Counted from the first letter of the stretch, positions 16,044-25,062 are shown. The stretch is 64,000 bases of DNA from Bradyrhizobium elkanii WSM2783 (GCF_000472865.1 NZ_AXAP01000003.1:1-64000); one strand, 5' to 3'. The notes: a model not told the origin generated them from the letters alone. A program made the numbers and translations.

Positions 16044-17419
16044 GATTGGGCTCCTTTGCAGGTGAACAGGGATTTGGCCGGCGGGCGCCGGCTCCACCAC
16101 CAGGCGCCCGCGATCAACAGCGGGAGTCCGCCGACGAACCAGAACAGTGCAGCATCTGCCGTGGCGACCAGCGGATAGCCCGGATATTCGTCACTGGGTG
16201 CGGGCGCGGGCGGTTGCTTGCCGGCGAGGGCATACAGCAGCGGCAGGACTTCGCGCGGACTGGTCGAGCGGCTGACATCCGATCGGGCGCCGTATGAGTA
16301 TTCGATTTCGCCATAAGCATCATTGGCCGGTTGGCTGGCGGCATCGCGATGGCTGCCGGCGACAATAATCGAGACGTTCGGCATCGCGCGATCGAGCTTT
16401 GCCAGCACGTTGCGTTGCAGATCGGCGTAGCGTGGATCCTCGGGGGCGAGATTCACCTTGATGATCAGAGGCAGTCGGAGCGTGGCGAGCAGCCGCTGAT
16501 CGGCAGCCGGGAAGGAGTTTCGCCGGTCCTCGGTGACATCGACCGATTGCCTGATCTGCGTCGCCAGACCGAGCGCCAGCAAGATGGCGAGCACGCATGG
16601 GACAGAACGCATGCACTTGGTTTGCGTTGGGACGCCGGGCGGCAACCAGATGGACGCGAGGGCGGACAGGCCTGCGATTGCGCCGGTCACGCCGAGCACC
16701 AGCCCGGCGGAGAGCAAGCCTTGTTCGAACGGGCGCAGCGCCTGCGTCAGTGATAGTTGCGCGACAAAGGCCGCGAGGCCGGAATGGCCGGCGAGGGTGA
16801 AGTCGAGCACCCATGATCCGATCGTCACTGCCAGCGCGATGATGGCTGAAGTGGCCGCGCTATCGGCAATGGTCGCGGCGAATAATGCAATCGCGCCCAC
16901 GAGCAGGCCGTAGAGCAGATGGCCGAACAAGAGGTTCACGGTCTCGGACGCCGCAAGATGCCCGCCCATCGTCGCCCAGATCGCGAGTGCTGAAAGGGCG
17001 GGAATGCTTACCAGAATCCAGGCCGCGAGCACGGCGGCGAGCTTGGCAAGAATGAGCGTCGAGGATCGATAGGGCAACTGGACCAACAGGCGCAGCGCGC
17101 CCGATTCCTTTTCCTGGCCCAGCGCGCGGATCGCCACGAATGGGAACAGCAGCGTGACCGCGACGTAGAACGCGCCGAATGTCGGCACCAGGACGCCGTC
17201 GAGCGGCGACAGGCTTGCCGCCAGTACCGGAGATTGCTGCGCCGACGCGCTCGCTTCGCCATAGAGCGAGACGGCTTGAACGAAGCTGTAGCCGATCAAT
17301 GGACAGACCAGGAGCAGCATTGTCCAGAGCGCCCGGCCGCAGACAATCTCGGCCAATTCCTTTGCAAGCAGCGGAGCAAGCGGCGCCTCGCGAGCGCGAT
17401 GTGGTTCAGGTGAGCGCAA
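16040..17419 (-). CDS. ABC-2 type permease fused to a GldG-like periplasmic domain
   Basis: The 459-residue protein has six or so membrane segments in the first 270 residues (ABC-2/GldF-like). A periplasmic segment follows, starting near SVDVTEDRRNSFPAADQRLL and including VNLAPEDPRYADLQRNVLA, which resembles the GldG-type auxiliary domain. A final membrane helix (LFWFVGGLPLLIAGAWWW) sits near the C-terminus. The start is a TTG at 17419, chosen because GGAGGAG stands seven bases upstream and no ATG fits. It overlaps the ATPase gene by 14 bases. The substrate is unknown; the context is chromate/metal stress. Confidence 0.8.
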   Translation of the reverse strand: MRSPEPHRAREAPLAPLLAKELAEIVCGRALWTMLLLVCPLIGYSFVQAVSLYGEASASAQQSPVLAASLSPLDGVLVPTFGAFYVAVTLLFPFVAIRALGQEKESGALRLLVQLPYRSSTLILAKLAAVLAAWILVSIPALSALAIWATMGGHLAASETVNLLFGHLLYGLLVGAIALFAATIADSAATSAIIALAVTIGSWVLDFTLAGHSGLAAFVAQLSLTQALRPFEQGLLSAGLVLGVTGAIAGLSALASIWLPPGVPTQTKCMRSVPCVLAILLALGLATQIRQSVDVTEDRRNSFPAADQRLLATLRLPLIIKVNLAPEDPRYADLQRNVLAKLDRAMPNVSIIVAGSHRDAASQPANDAYGEIEYSYGARSDVSRSTSPREVLPLLYALAGKQPPAPAPSDEYPGYPLVATADAALFWFVGGLPLLIAGAWWWSRRPPAKSLFTCKGAQS

Positions 17420-18146
17420 GAAAAATCTCCTCCAGCGAGCCGTTCGCCAGCGCGGTTGTCGCGCGCAATTCGCCGAGAGTGCCGATACCGCGTACCTTTC
17501 CCCCGGCGAGCAGCAGAAAGCGGTCGCAGGCACGCTCGGCATCCGCGAGCTGGTGGATGGCGAGGATGAAGGTGCGTCCCCGCGCCGCTTCCTGGCGGAT
17601 CACGTCGATGATGGTGCGCGTCTGCCTGATGTCGAAGCCATCGAACGGTTCGTCCATCACCAGCACGTCATGAGGCGTCAGCAGACCGAGCCCAAGCAGC
17701 AGCCGGCGGTTGTAGCCCTTGGACAGCGCATGCACACGCTTGCCGAGGGCCGGCGTCAATCCGACGGCAGCGATCGTTGCGGCCGTCTGCGCTGCCGTTC
17801 GCTTGTAGACCCGCGCAAAGAAAGTCATGACGTCGATCGCGAACCGGTCCTGATAGGGCCGTATGCCATCGGGCAGATAGAACAGCGCTTCCTTTCTCCG
17901 CGGTGGGGGCAATTCCTCGCCGCACCAGAAAACAGTGCCTTGCTCCGTCGCGAGCAGGCCCACAAGCGATTCCAGCAAGGTCGTCTTCCCGGCCCCGTTC
18001 GGACCGACAATGCCAAGGATTTCACCGGCCGCGACGGAAAATGAGACATGCGCGACCGCCGCCTCCTGGCCGTACCGCTTAACGAGGTCTTCCACGCGAA
18101 GGAGCTCGCGGGACGTATCGTGAGCAGTAGCAGCCGCGGAGATCAT
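17406..18146 (-). CDS. ABC transporter ATP-binding protein
   Basis: The 246-residue protein has Walker A GPNGAGKT (48-55), the signature ALSKGYNRR (a variant of LSGGQ), Walker B VLVMDEPFDGFD and the switch His in LAIHQLAD. It resembles the CcmA/NatA class that pairs with ABC-2 permeases, and the permease gene overlaps it. It lies 43 bases after the DUF1259 gene in the same direction. The transport direction is probably export, from the class; the cargo is unknown. Confidence 0.92.
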   Translation of the reverse strand: MISAAATAHDTSRELLRVEDLVKRYGQEAAVAHVSFSVAAGEILGIVGPNGAGKTTLLESLVGLLATEQGTVFWCGEELPPPRRKEALFYLPDGIRPYQDRFAIDVMTFFARVYKRTAAQTAATIAAVGLTPALGKRVHALSKGYNRRLLLGLGLLTPHDVLVMDEPFDGFDIRQTRTIIDVIRQEAARGRTFILAIHQLADAERACDRFLLLAGGKVRGIGTLGELRATTALANGSLEEIFLALT

Positions 18147-18189
18147 GGACCCGGCCCAATCGCGGCGGGCGTACCCATGGGCGGCCCTC

Positions 18190-19134
18190 TCACTTCTGCG
18201 CCACCGCCGTTTTATCGAGCGCGGCGCGGATGCCTCGGGCGAGCTTTTGCGCGTCGTCGTTGGCCCAGAAATGGATGAAGAACATCCGCGGCTGCTCGTC
18301 GAGCATGTGGCTGTGGATCGCGGTCACCTCGATATCGCCGGCGCGCAGGGCTCGGATCAGCGGATTGACCTCGTCGCCGGTGACGAGGAAGTCGCCCGTG
18401 ATGGCGGCTTTGCCGCCGCCGGTCGGCTGGAAGTTGATCCCGTTGGCACCGCCCATCGCGGGGGTGACCGTCATGCCCGCTTCGGTCGCCGGCTCGCGGC
18501 GCGGGATCGTGAACTGATCGACGCCGCCGGTGACGTTCCCTTTGGCGTGCATGATCTCGTCGAGCTTCGCGGTGTCGAGGTCGACGGTGGGCGCAGGGCC
18601 GGCGGTGGTCGCCGGCGGCTCGAACGGCGTCTTGCTGCCGGTCGACAGCGCCTCGTGGATCGCGCTAGCCAGCTTCACCGGATCGCCATGTCCGGCGACA
18701 TGCATGTAGAACGTTGCCGGCGAGGCGCGCAGGATGTGGTTGTGGATCGCCGTGATGTCCAGTCCGCTGTTCAAGAGCTTCGTCATGACTGGCGTGATCT
18801 CGGATTCGAGCAGGACGAGATCGCCCATCACCATCGCCTGACCATCCATGGGAGTGAAGGCCACCCAGCCGCCGAGCGCGAGCGCGGGCTTGATCGTTAC
18901 GCCGTCGAGCGTGACATGCAGATCGGACCGCGGCAGGCCGTAGCGATGGACCTCTCCGCTGACGGTAGCGGTCTTGCCGAGCGCTGTGTCCACCTTTTTC
19001 CAATCGATCGACTGCGCGTGAGCTTCCGAGATGAACGGCTCCGCAAAGATGTTCCAATCGACGGGCTGCGCCGATGCGAGGCTCGGTAACAGCAAGGCTG
19101 CGGCGATGGCGGCAAAACGAGTTTTCATGGTCAT
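18190..19134 (-). CDS. DUF1259 family periplasmic protein (LppY/LpqO-like, two repeats)
   Basis: The 314-residue product has a signal peptide (MTMKTRFAAIAAALLLPSLASA). It then has two copies of the DUF1259 domain, seen as repeated blocks around ITAIHNHILRASPATFYMH and VTAIHSHMLDEQPRMFFIH. Each copy carries the conserved HNH/HSH and a second His, a layout that suggests metal or small-ligand binding; the biochemical role is not established. GGAG stands nine bases before the ATG. It sits between the PepSY gene and the ABC transporter in the chrB-chrA run. Confidence 0.88.
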   Translation of the reverse strand: MTMKTRFAAIAAALLLPSLASAQPVDWNIFAEPFISEAHAQSIDWKKVDTALGKTATVSGEVHRYGLPRSDLHVTLDGVTIKPALALGGWVAFTPMDGQAMVMGDLVLLESEITPVMTKLLNSGLDITAIHNHILRASPATFYMHVAGHGDPVKLASAIHEALSTGSKTPFEPPATTAGPAPTVDLDTAKLDEIMHAKGNVTGGVDQFTIPRREPATEAGMTVTPAMGGANGINFQPTGGGKAAITGDFLVTGDEVNPLIRALRAGDIEVTAIHSHMLDEQPRMFFIHFWANDDAQKLARGIRAALDKTAVAQK

Positions 19135-19203
19135 GGGGATTGGCTCCTCTTGTTGGCGTTCGTGTATTCGAGATGCTTGTGCTTGCGACCGCGGCGCGCA
19201 GCT

Positions 19204-19434
19204 CTAGCGCCGCTCCTTGATTTGACCGCTGCTGTCGACGACGATCTGGACCTCCTTGCCGTCTTTGACGGCCTTCACGACGATGCCTTCGGCGGTCGAT
19301 TTCATCTCACCGACCTGCGAGTAGCCGGCCGACTCGAGCTTCGCGACGAGTTCCTGTTGCGTCAGGGCATAGGCAGGCGACAGCACGCCCGCCATCGTCA
19401 GGCAAAGGGCTGCGCCAGAGATCAGTCGCATCAT
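19204..19434 (-). CDS. Small periplasmic PepSY-domain protein
   Basis: The 76-residue product has a signal peptide (MMRLISGAALCLTMAGVLSPAYA) followed by one PepSY-type domain (QQELVAKLESAGYSQVGEMK, then VVKAVKDGKEVQIVVDSSGQI). PepSY domains are small periplasmic modules thought to inhibit or bind partner enzymes or to act as sensors. I chose the start at 19434 because GGGAG is eight bases upstream; the ATG at 19440 is too close to it. It lies 78 bases after chrA and before the DUF1259 gene. Confidence 0.75.
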   Translation of the reverse strand: MMRLISGAALCLTMAGVLSPAYALTQQELVAKLESAGYSQVGEMKSTAEGIVVKAVKDGKEVQIVVDSSGQIKERR

Positions 19435-19512
19435 GGTCATTGCTCCCAGCTTGTGCCTCCAGCCCATTGTTTACTGCTATCGTCATTCGGCTCGCCGCCA
19501 CGTGCGCTTCGG

Positions 19513-20904
19513 TCAGATGATGCCAGTCAGGCGCCACAGGACGCCGGTGATGCAGGACGCTGCGAGGACGACAAGCATTCCTACATTGAAGCGAAAAATC
19601 GCAATCGCCGCCGCGAGCGACAGCGCAAGCGCCGGCCAATCCACGCTGCGCAGTACCGGCGCATCGAAGAAGAGACCGAAGCCTTGCACCGGAAAAGTCT
19701 GCCGGAAGATCGTGTGCAGCGCGAACCAGATGGAGAGATTGAGAATGACGCCAACGACCGCGGCGGTGATCGCCGAGAGTGCGCCGGCGAGCGCCTTGTT
19801 GCCGCGTAACGCCTCGATGTAGGGCGCCCCGACGAAGATCCAGAGAAAGCAGGGCGTGAAAGTGACCCAGGTCGCGAGCAATCCGCCGAGTGTGCCGGCC
19901 AGCATCGGGGACAGCCCGCTCGCCTCACGGAACGCGGCCATGAAGCCCACGAACTGGACCACCATGATGAGCGGCCCCGGCGTGGTCTCTGCCATTCCGA
20001 GGCCGTCGAGCATCTCGCGCGGGGTTACCCAGTGATAGTATTCGGCGGCCTGTTGCGCGACGTAGGCCAGCACGGCGTAAGCCCCGCCGAACGTCACCAT
20101 CGCCATCTTGCTGAAGAAGATCGCTATCTGGCTGAACACATCGCTCGGTCCCAGGGCGATAAGCAAGGCGAAGACAGGAACAAGCCAGAGCGCAAGCCAA
20201 GCCGCGCCCACACGCAGGGTGCGCGCGGCATTCGGCCGGACGTGATCCGGCACAGCTTCGCCGAGCATGCTGTCGATCACGGCAGAACTCTTTCCGCCGT
20301 GTTCGAGGGCTGCGAACTCCGGCCTTCCGAGCCGCGCGCCAACGAAGCCGGTGATGGCGGCGGCAACGATGATGACCGGAAACGGCACCCCGAAGAAGAA
20401 GATTGCGATGAAGGCGATCGCCGCCAACGCAACCATGACCGGATTGCGGAGCGCACGCCTGCCGACGCGGACCACCGCCTGGATCACGATGGCGAGCACC
20501 GCCGCCTTCAGGCCGAAGAACAGCGCCTCGACGAAGCCGACATTGCCGTAGGCGGCGTAGATGTAGCTCAGCGCCATGATGGCGAAAACGCCAGGCAGGA
20601 TGAACAGGCCTCCCGCCACGATGCCGCCGACGGTCCGGTGCAGGAGCCAGCCGATATAGGTCGCAAGCTGCTGCGCTTCGGGTCCGGGCAGCAGCATGCA
20701 GTAGTTGAGCGCGTGCAGGAAGCGCGCTTCCGAAATCCAGTTCTTCTCTTCGACGAGGATGCGATGCATCACCGCGATCTGCCCGGCCGGGCCGCCGAAG
20801 CTCAGGATCGCGACGCGCAGCCAGACGACGAGCGCATCGGCAAAAGAGATGCCGTGCACCTCGTTGTGCGAAGTGGCCTTCGATTCGGCGGTGAGCGCGG
20901 TCAT
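19513..20904 (-). CDS. chrA: Chromate transporter ChrA (two-domain type)
   Basis: The 463-residue membrane protein has two homologous CHR halves: SFGGPAGQIAVMHR in the first and MVTFGGAYAVLAYVAQQ in the second, each followed by the LPGPEAQ or TTPGPLIM motif. About ten membrane segments are visible. ChrA exports chromate by proton-linked antiport in characterised bacteria. The ATG overlaps the chrB stop (ATGA at 20901-20904), so translation is coupled. Confidence 0.95.
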   Translation of the reverse strand: MTALTAESKATSHNEVHGISFADALVVWLRVAILSFGGPAGQIAVMHRILVEEKNWISEARFLHALNYCMLLPGPEAQQLATYIGWLLHRTVGGIVAGGLFILPGVFAIMALSYIYAAYGNVGFVEALFFGLKAAVLAIVIQAVVRVGRRALRNPVMVALAAIAFIAIFFFGVPFPVIIVAAAITGFVGARLGRPEFAALEHGGKSSAVIDSMLGEAVPDHVRPNAARTLRVGAAWLALWLVPVFALLIALGPSDVFSQIAIFFSKMAMVTFGGAYAVLAYVAQQAAEYYHWVTPREMLDGLGMAETTPGPLIMVVQFVGFMAAFREASGLSPMLAGTLGGLLATWVTFTPCFLWIFVGAPYIEALRGNKALAGALSAITAAVVGVILNLSIWFALHTIFRQTFPVQGFGLFFDAPVLRSVDWPALALSLAAAIAIFRFNVGMLVVLAASCITGVLWRLTGII

Positions 20905-21719
20905 GACTTCACCTTGCTGGTCGGCCAGTTGTGGGTCTCCTTGGTCGCGTCGCGGCACCAGCGGTAGAAGGCATCGTAGAGAAGCATGCCGGCGTTGAGC
21001 TGCTCGAGGTCGTCGTCGTACATGCGCGACAGGCCGAGCGAGACCGCGAGCAGGCCCGGCGCCTCCGGAGAAAGATCGAGACGCGCGGTGTCGGCCCCGC
21101 GCACCATGACGGCCAGCCGCTCCAGTGCAGGCGTCGACAGGCCGAATTCCTGCACCATCACGTCGAACGTGCAGAGTTCGCCGCGGTGGCTCCAGAACAC
21201 ATTCTCGATGTCGAACGGCGTTGCCGCGAAGCGCTCGCCGACCGCGACGACTTCCGCAGGCGCGACGAACAGGAAGACCGCGGCGGGATCGACGAAACGG
21301 CGGATCAGCCAGGGACAGGCGATGCGATCGATCTTAGGCCGCGATCGCGTCACCCAGACAGTGCGCCCGCGTCCGTCACGCTGCGGAATCCTGTTGGCGG
21401 GCACGGTGGGCAGTTCCGCCTGCTTCCAGCCGAGATGGCCGCCTTCCAGGATCTCCGCCGCGATGCCGTTGTGACGGAGCCAGGCAGCGGCGCCTTCTGA
21501 GAGCTTCTCGCCCTTGTTGCAGATGACGATGGCCGACCGTCCGGCCAGCTCTCGTGCCCAGTCGTTGATGTCGAGATGCGATCGGCGCGTCGCGCCCGGG
21601 ATCAGGCGCGGGTCCGCGGCGAAGTCCTCATCGAGGCGGACATCGATCAGGACAGGCGCACCGGCGGTGCCGATCAGTCGTGAAAGCTTGTCAGGGGAAA
21701 TGGATGTGTATGAAGACAT
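20901..21719 (-). CDS. chrB: ChrB-like chromate resistance protein with an N-terminal rhodanese domain
   Basis: This 272-residue protein joins a rhodanese domain (about 1-105, with the catalytic Cys in SAIVICNKGEKLS and a D-V-R segment LIDVRLDED) to a ChrB C-terminal domain (RSRPKIDRIACPWLIRRFVDP onward). ChrB is usually a chromate-responsive regulator or resistance protein upstream of chrA. The rhodanese half replaces the usual N-terminal region, so a sulfur-transfer or redox role is possible. GAGGGA precedes the ATG at 21719. It is the first gene of the operon. Confidence 0.88.
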   Translation of the reverse strand: MSSYTSISPDKLSRLIGTAGAPVLIDVRLDEDFAADPRLIPGATRRSHLDINDWARELAGRSAIVICNKGEKLSEGAAAWLRHNGIAAEILEGGHLGWKQAELPTVPANRIPQRDGRGRTVWVTRSRPKIDRIACPWLIRRFVDPAAVFLFVAPAEVVAVGERFAATPFDIENVFWSHRGELCTFDVMVQEFGLSTPALERLAVMVRGADTARLDLSPEAPGLLAVSLGLSRMYDDDLEQLNAGMLLYDAFYRWCRDATKETHNWPTSKVKS

Positions 21720-21985
21720 GCTGCGTCCCTCATAAGTTAAGGACGCGATGCTTGGGCATGTCGCCTCGCGGGGAGATCGCTTAATCCCCGGAAGACAAAA
21801 TAAACCCCTTGCGGCCGGCCATGTCAATCGATGGCGCGATGCGTCGGTAGTCCTGACGAATCCTTGATCTGATGGTTCCGACCGGTTCCGCGCCACTCGA
21901 CGCTCGCGCGGCCAATCTGGCGGTGGCCTGATGCAGCGAACCGGCTCGCCATGCGGTGTCGGCAATACTCTCAATTGTCGGCAGT

Positions 21986-21999
21986 GTGAGCTAGATCAA
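21986..21999 (+). promoter_or_regulatory. Possible FNR/FixK-type site upstream of the copper receptor genes
   Basis: GTGA-GCTAGA-TCAA matches the TTGA-N6-TCAA consensus in seven of eight positions. It lies about 118 bases before the DUF2946 gene in the 397-base spacer 21720-22116, which otherwise shows no gene. Oxygen-responsive control would suit a copper-uptake receptor serving copper enzymes of microaerobic respiration, but this is inference from one site. Confidence 0.3.
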
Positions 22000-22116
22000 A
22001 GATACCTCCCTGCCGATCTGCGACACGTAGATTCGCGACGAGGAAATGCGGTGGCCGAAATGCCTTATCTCGACTCTGAAACCCTCGGGTGTTAGGAACT
22101 TGATGGGGTGGGGCTG

Positions 22117-22494
22117 ATGCGGCAGCGGTTGCAAAGATTTCTTCCGATCGTTCTGATCGCGCTGGCGGTTCAGGTTCTGGCGCCGATCGCCACCTGCTGG
22201 GCCGCGGCCATCGCCATTTCCGATCCGGTCGGCTTTGCTGAAATTTGTCACAGCGATTCAGTCGCGTCGGCAGCGAACGCCAATCGAGATGCCAGCCAGC
22301 GCGCGCATGGCATCGCCTGTCTGATTTGCTGCGCGGCCCAGGCAAATGCGTCATTTGATGCGCCGCAGGCCATCGTGTTCGCGACGCCATATCGGCAACC
22401 GGTCCGGATGGTCTGGCACGCGCGCAGACAGACCGATGTAGCCTCCCGCGCAGGCTCCAACACGCAGGCGCGCGCACCGCCTTCGATGTCGTAA
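22117..22494 (+). CDS. DUF2946-like exported protein, partner of the copper receptor
   Basis: The 125-residue product starts MRQRLQRFLPIVLIALAVQVLAPIA, a signal or anchor segment. It then has ISDPVGFAEICHSD and a central HGIACLICCAAQ Cys-rich motif typical of DUF2946 proteins. Genes of this family are commonly found next to copper TonB receptors and copper operons; the Cys/His content suggests metal handling in the periplasm. I chose the ATG at 22117, preceded by GGGGTGGGG, over a GTG at 22108. The receptor gene follows 199 bases downstream. Confidence 0.7.
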   Translation: MRQRLQRFLPIVLIALAVQVLAPIATCWAAAIAISDPVGFAEICHSDSVASAANANRDASQRAHGIACLICCAAQANASFDAPQAIVFATPYRQPVRMVWHARRQTDVASRAGSNTQARAPPSMS

Positions 22495-22510
22495 GGCGAG
22501 CCGGCGCCAC

Positions 22511-22533
22511 CGCTTCGACAATTCGTCGAAGCG
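22511..22533 (+). terminator. Perfect hairpin between DUF2946 and receptor genes
   Basis: CGCTTCGAC and GTCGAAGCG pair perfectly around an AATTC loop, 17 bases after the DUF2946 stop. A CCTTTTCCTT tract follows nine bases later rather than at once, so this may be a weak terminator or an RNA-stability hairpin that sets different levels for the two genes. Confidence 0.4.
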
Positions 22534-22693
22534 CGACGCCTTTTCCTTCAATCAACATGCATCGCTCGATCGCTGTCCTCGACGGCGCGCGAAGGCATGT
22601 CCCGATTTCGTTTGCCTGTCCGGCCCGATCCGCCGGGCAGGGGCGTCACCCCTATGCGCGGCGATGCCGCGCCACACCCGAGTCCTTTTCATC

Positions 22694-24994
22694 ATGAGCA
22701 AGCCTTCGTCCGGCCTTGGCCGATCCACTCTCTACCTGTCCAGCGCCCTCATCTCATCGGCGCTGACCGCCACCATCACGCTGGCGCCGCCGGCCGTGAC
22801 GAGCGTCGCGGCACAGTCGGCCCAAACGCTTCCCCCGGTCGACGTTGCCGCACCGCATCGACGACATTCCGCGCATCAACGATCGAACGCCCGTCGTCCG
22901 ACGAGTCCCGCGGCGGGCCATCTCGCGGAGGCATCCCAGCGCCCGGCCGAGTATCCGGTGCAGCCTGCGGGCAACGCGACCGTGACGGCGCGGACCGCGT
23001 TCGATCGGGGTCTGTCGACCAGCGATTCAGCTTCGCTCGTCACGGAATTGCCGGGAGGCGCAGTGTGGGGCGCCGGCGGCGTATCGAGCCTGCCCGCGAT
23101 CAACGGGTCCGGCGCCGACCGGGTCCAGGTCGCGATCAACAGCATGTTGATCAGCCCCGCATGTCCGAACGAAATGAATCCGCCGCTGTCCTTCGTCAAT
23201 CCCACCATGATCGCGAAGATGCGGGCCTATCTCGGTATCGCGCCGGTCAGCACCGGCGGCGACTACATCGGGGCGCGCATCGATGTCACGACCGCGCCTC
23301 CCGTGTTCGCCAACGACCCGTCCGGGTGGCTATCGACCGCAACCGTCTCAGGCTTCTTCCGCAGCAACGGCAACGCCTATGGCGTCGATGCCACCGCAAC
23401 GCTCGCTGGTCGTGACACCAGCGTCACCTACACCGGCGGCTGGGTGCGCGCCGGCAACTACAAGGCGGGCGACGGCAGCACGATCAAGTCGACGCTCTAC
23501 GAGACCCAGAACCACGCGCTCAGCATTTCCAAGCGCACCGTCGGCAACCTGTTCACGTTCCAGGTCGGCGGCCAGTTCATCCCCTATCAGGGATACGTCA
23601 ACCAATACATGGACATGGTCTACAACCGCGGCCTGTACGCGAACGGCCGCTACGAAGGTGACTTCGACTGGGGCAAGTTAGAGGCCAGCGCCTTCGTCCA
23701 TCAGATCCGGCACACGATGGGCTTCATTGCGCCGGACAAGACCGGCAACATGCCGATGGACACCGACGGGATCGATGGCGGATACGCCGTCAAAGCCACG
23801 TTCGCGGCGTCCAACATCGACCTGCTGCGGGTCGGCAACGAGCTGACGCTCAACCGGATTGACGACTGGTGGGATCCGGTTGCGGGCTCGATGATGATGG
23901 GGCCGAACAGCTTCATCAATCTCAATGGCGGCCAGCGCGACCGCGTCGGCACCTTCGCCGAATGGGAACGGCACTGGGACCGCAACTGGACCACCATCGT
24001 CGGCTTGCGCAACGACGTGGTGTGGATGAACACCGGCGACGTCCATGGCTACAATGCGATGATGTATGGCGCGGATGCCGCCGCCTTCAACGCCCAGGAC
24101 CGGGCCCGGACCGACGTTCATTTCGACGGCTCCGCTCTGGTGCGCTACGAGCCTGATCAGTCCAGCCATTACGAACTCGGCTTTGCGCGCAAGACGCGTT
24201 CGCCGAATCTCTACGAACGCTATGCCTGGTCGACCAACGCCATGGCCATGAACATGATCGGTTGGTTCGGCGACGGCAATGGCTATGTCGGCAATCTCGA
24301 CCTGGAGCCGGAAAAGGCGCACACCGTCAGCTTCACCGCCGGTTGGCACGATCCGGCGCACAAGATCTGGAGCTTCAGCGTCACCCCTTATGCCAGCTAC
24401 GTCCAGGACTATATCGACGTCGATCGCTGCGCGACCGGCAGTTGCCTTGCCAACAATCCGGACAACCTCACCGCCACCACTGGCTTCGTCTATCTGCGTT
24501 TCGCCAACCACGACGCTACGCTGTATGGCGTGAACCTCGAAGGCCGTCTCGCTTTGTGGGACAATGCGAGCTACGGCCGGGGTGAGCTGCGCGGAACGCT
24601 CGGCTATGTGCGCGGCCAGCGGCAGGACGGGATCGACCTCTATCACGTGATGCCGATCAACGCGAAGCTTGCGTTCGAGCACGCAATTGGCGGCTGGACC
24701 AACGGCATCGAACTGCAGCTCGTCGGCTCCAAGGAGCAGGTCAGCCAGGTTCACAACGAACTGACGACGCCTTCCTACGCGCTGGTCAATCTGCGCACCG
24801 GCTACCAGTGGCAGCACGTCCGGATCGATCTCGGTATCGACAATTTGTTCGATCAGAATTACTACCTGCCGCTCGGCGGCGCCGATCTGGTCGACTACAA
24901 GGTGGTCTCGATGATGGGATCGTCGGCAGCCTATGGCTACAATGTCAAAGGGCCGGGGCGCTCGATCAACGGCCGGCTGACGGTTAGTTTCTGA
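22694..24994 (+). CDS. TonB-dependent copper receptor, OprC/NosA-like
   Basis: The 766-residue outer-membrane protein has a signal region (about 1-40), a His/Arg-rich linker, a plug domain (about 100-200) and a beta-barrel ending in LTVSF with the usual terminal Phe. The plug has CPNEM (Cys157, Met161), matching the CxxxM copper ligands of Pseudomonas OprC, and a barrel loop has HTM (His340, Met342), matching its HxM ligands. The loop also holds further Met residues (GNMPMDTDG). It should take up copper, and follows a DUF2946 gene. The ATG at 22694 was preferred to 22664 because it starts a credible signal peptide. Confidence 0.88.
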   Translation: MSKPSSGLGRSTLYLSSALISSALTATITLAPPAVTSVAAQSAQTLPPVDVAAPHRRHSAHQRSNARRPTSPAAGHLAEASQRPAEYPVQPAGNATVTARTAFDRGLSTSDSASLVTELPGGAVWGAGGVSSLPAINGSGADRVQVAINSMLISPACPNEMNPPLSFVNPTMIAKMRAYLGIAPVSTGGDYIGARIDVTTAPPVFANDPSGWLSTATVSGFFRSNGNAYGVDATATLAGRDTSVTYTGGWVRAGNYKAGDGSTIKSTLYETQNHALSISKRTVGNLFTFQVGGQFIPYQGYVNQYMDMVYNRGLYANGRYEGDFDWGKLEASAFVHQIRHTMGFIAPDKTGNMPMDTDGIDGGYAVKATFAASNIDLLRVGNELTLNRIDDWWDPVAGSMMMGPNSFINLNGGQRDRVGTFAEWERHWDRNWTTIVGLRNDVVWMNTGDVHGYNAMMYGADAAAFNAQDRARTDVHFDGSALVRYEPDQSSHYELGFARKTRSPNLYERYAWSTNAMAMNMIGWFGDGNGYVGNLDLEPEKAHTVSFTAGWHDPAHKIWSFSVTPYASYVQDYIDVDRCATGSCLANNPDNLTATTGFVYLRFANHDATLYGVNLEGRLALWDNASYGRGELRGTLGYVRGQRQDGIDLYHVMPINAKLAFEHAIGGWTNGIELQLVGSKEQVSQVHNELTTPSYALVNLRTGYQWQHVRIDLGIDNLFDQNYYLPLGGADLVDYKVVSMMGSSAAYGYNVKGPGRSINGRLTVSF

Positions 24995-25062
24995 ATCCTT
25001 GGCGAGGCGATCGGCGACGCGGTTTTCCGCGTCGCCGACACGCATTTCGCGGACGAACCGCT

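Noticed and set aside
23678..25045. 455-codon minus-strand frame opposite the copper receptor
   Set aside because: The sense strand encodes a complete TonB receptor with the expected C-terminal Phe and copper ligands; the antisense frame has no signal, motif or ribosome site.
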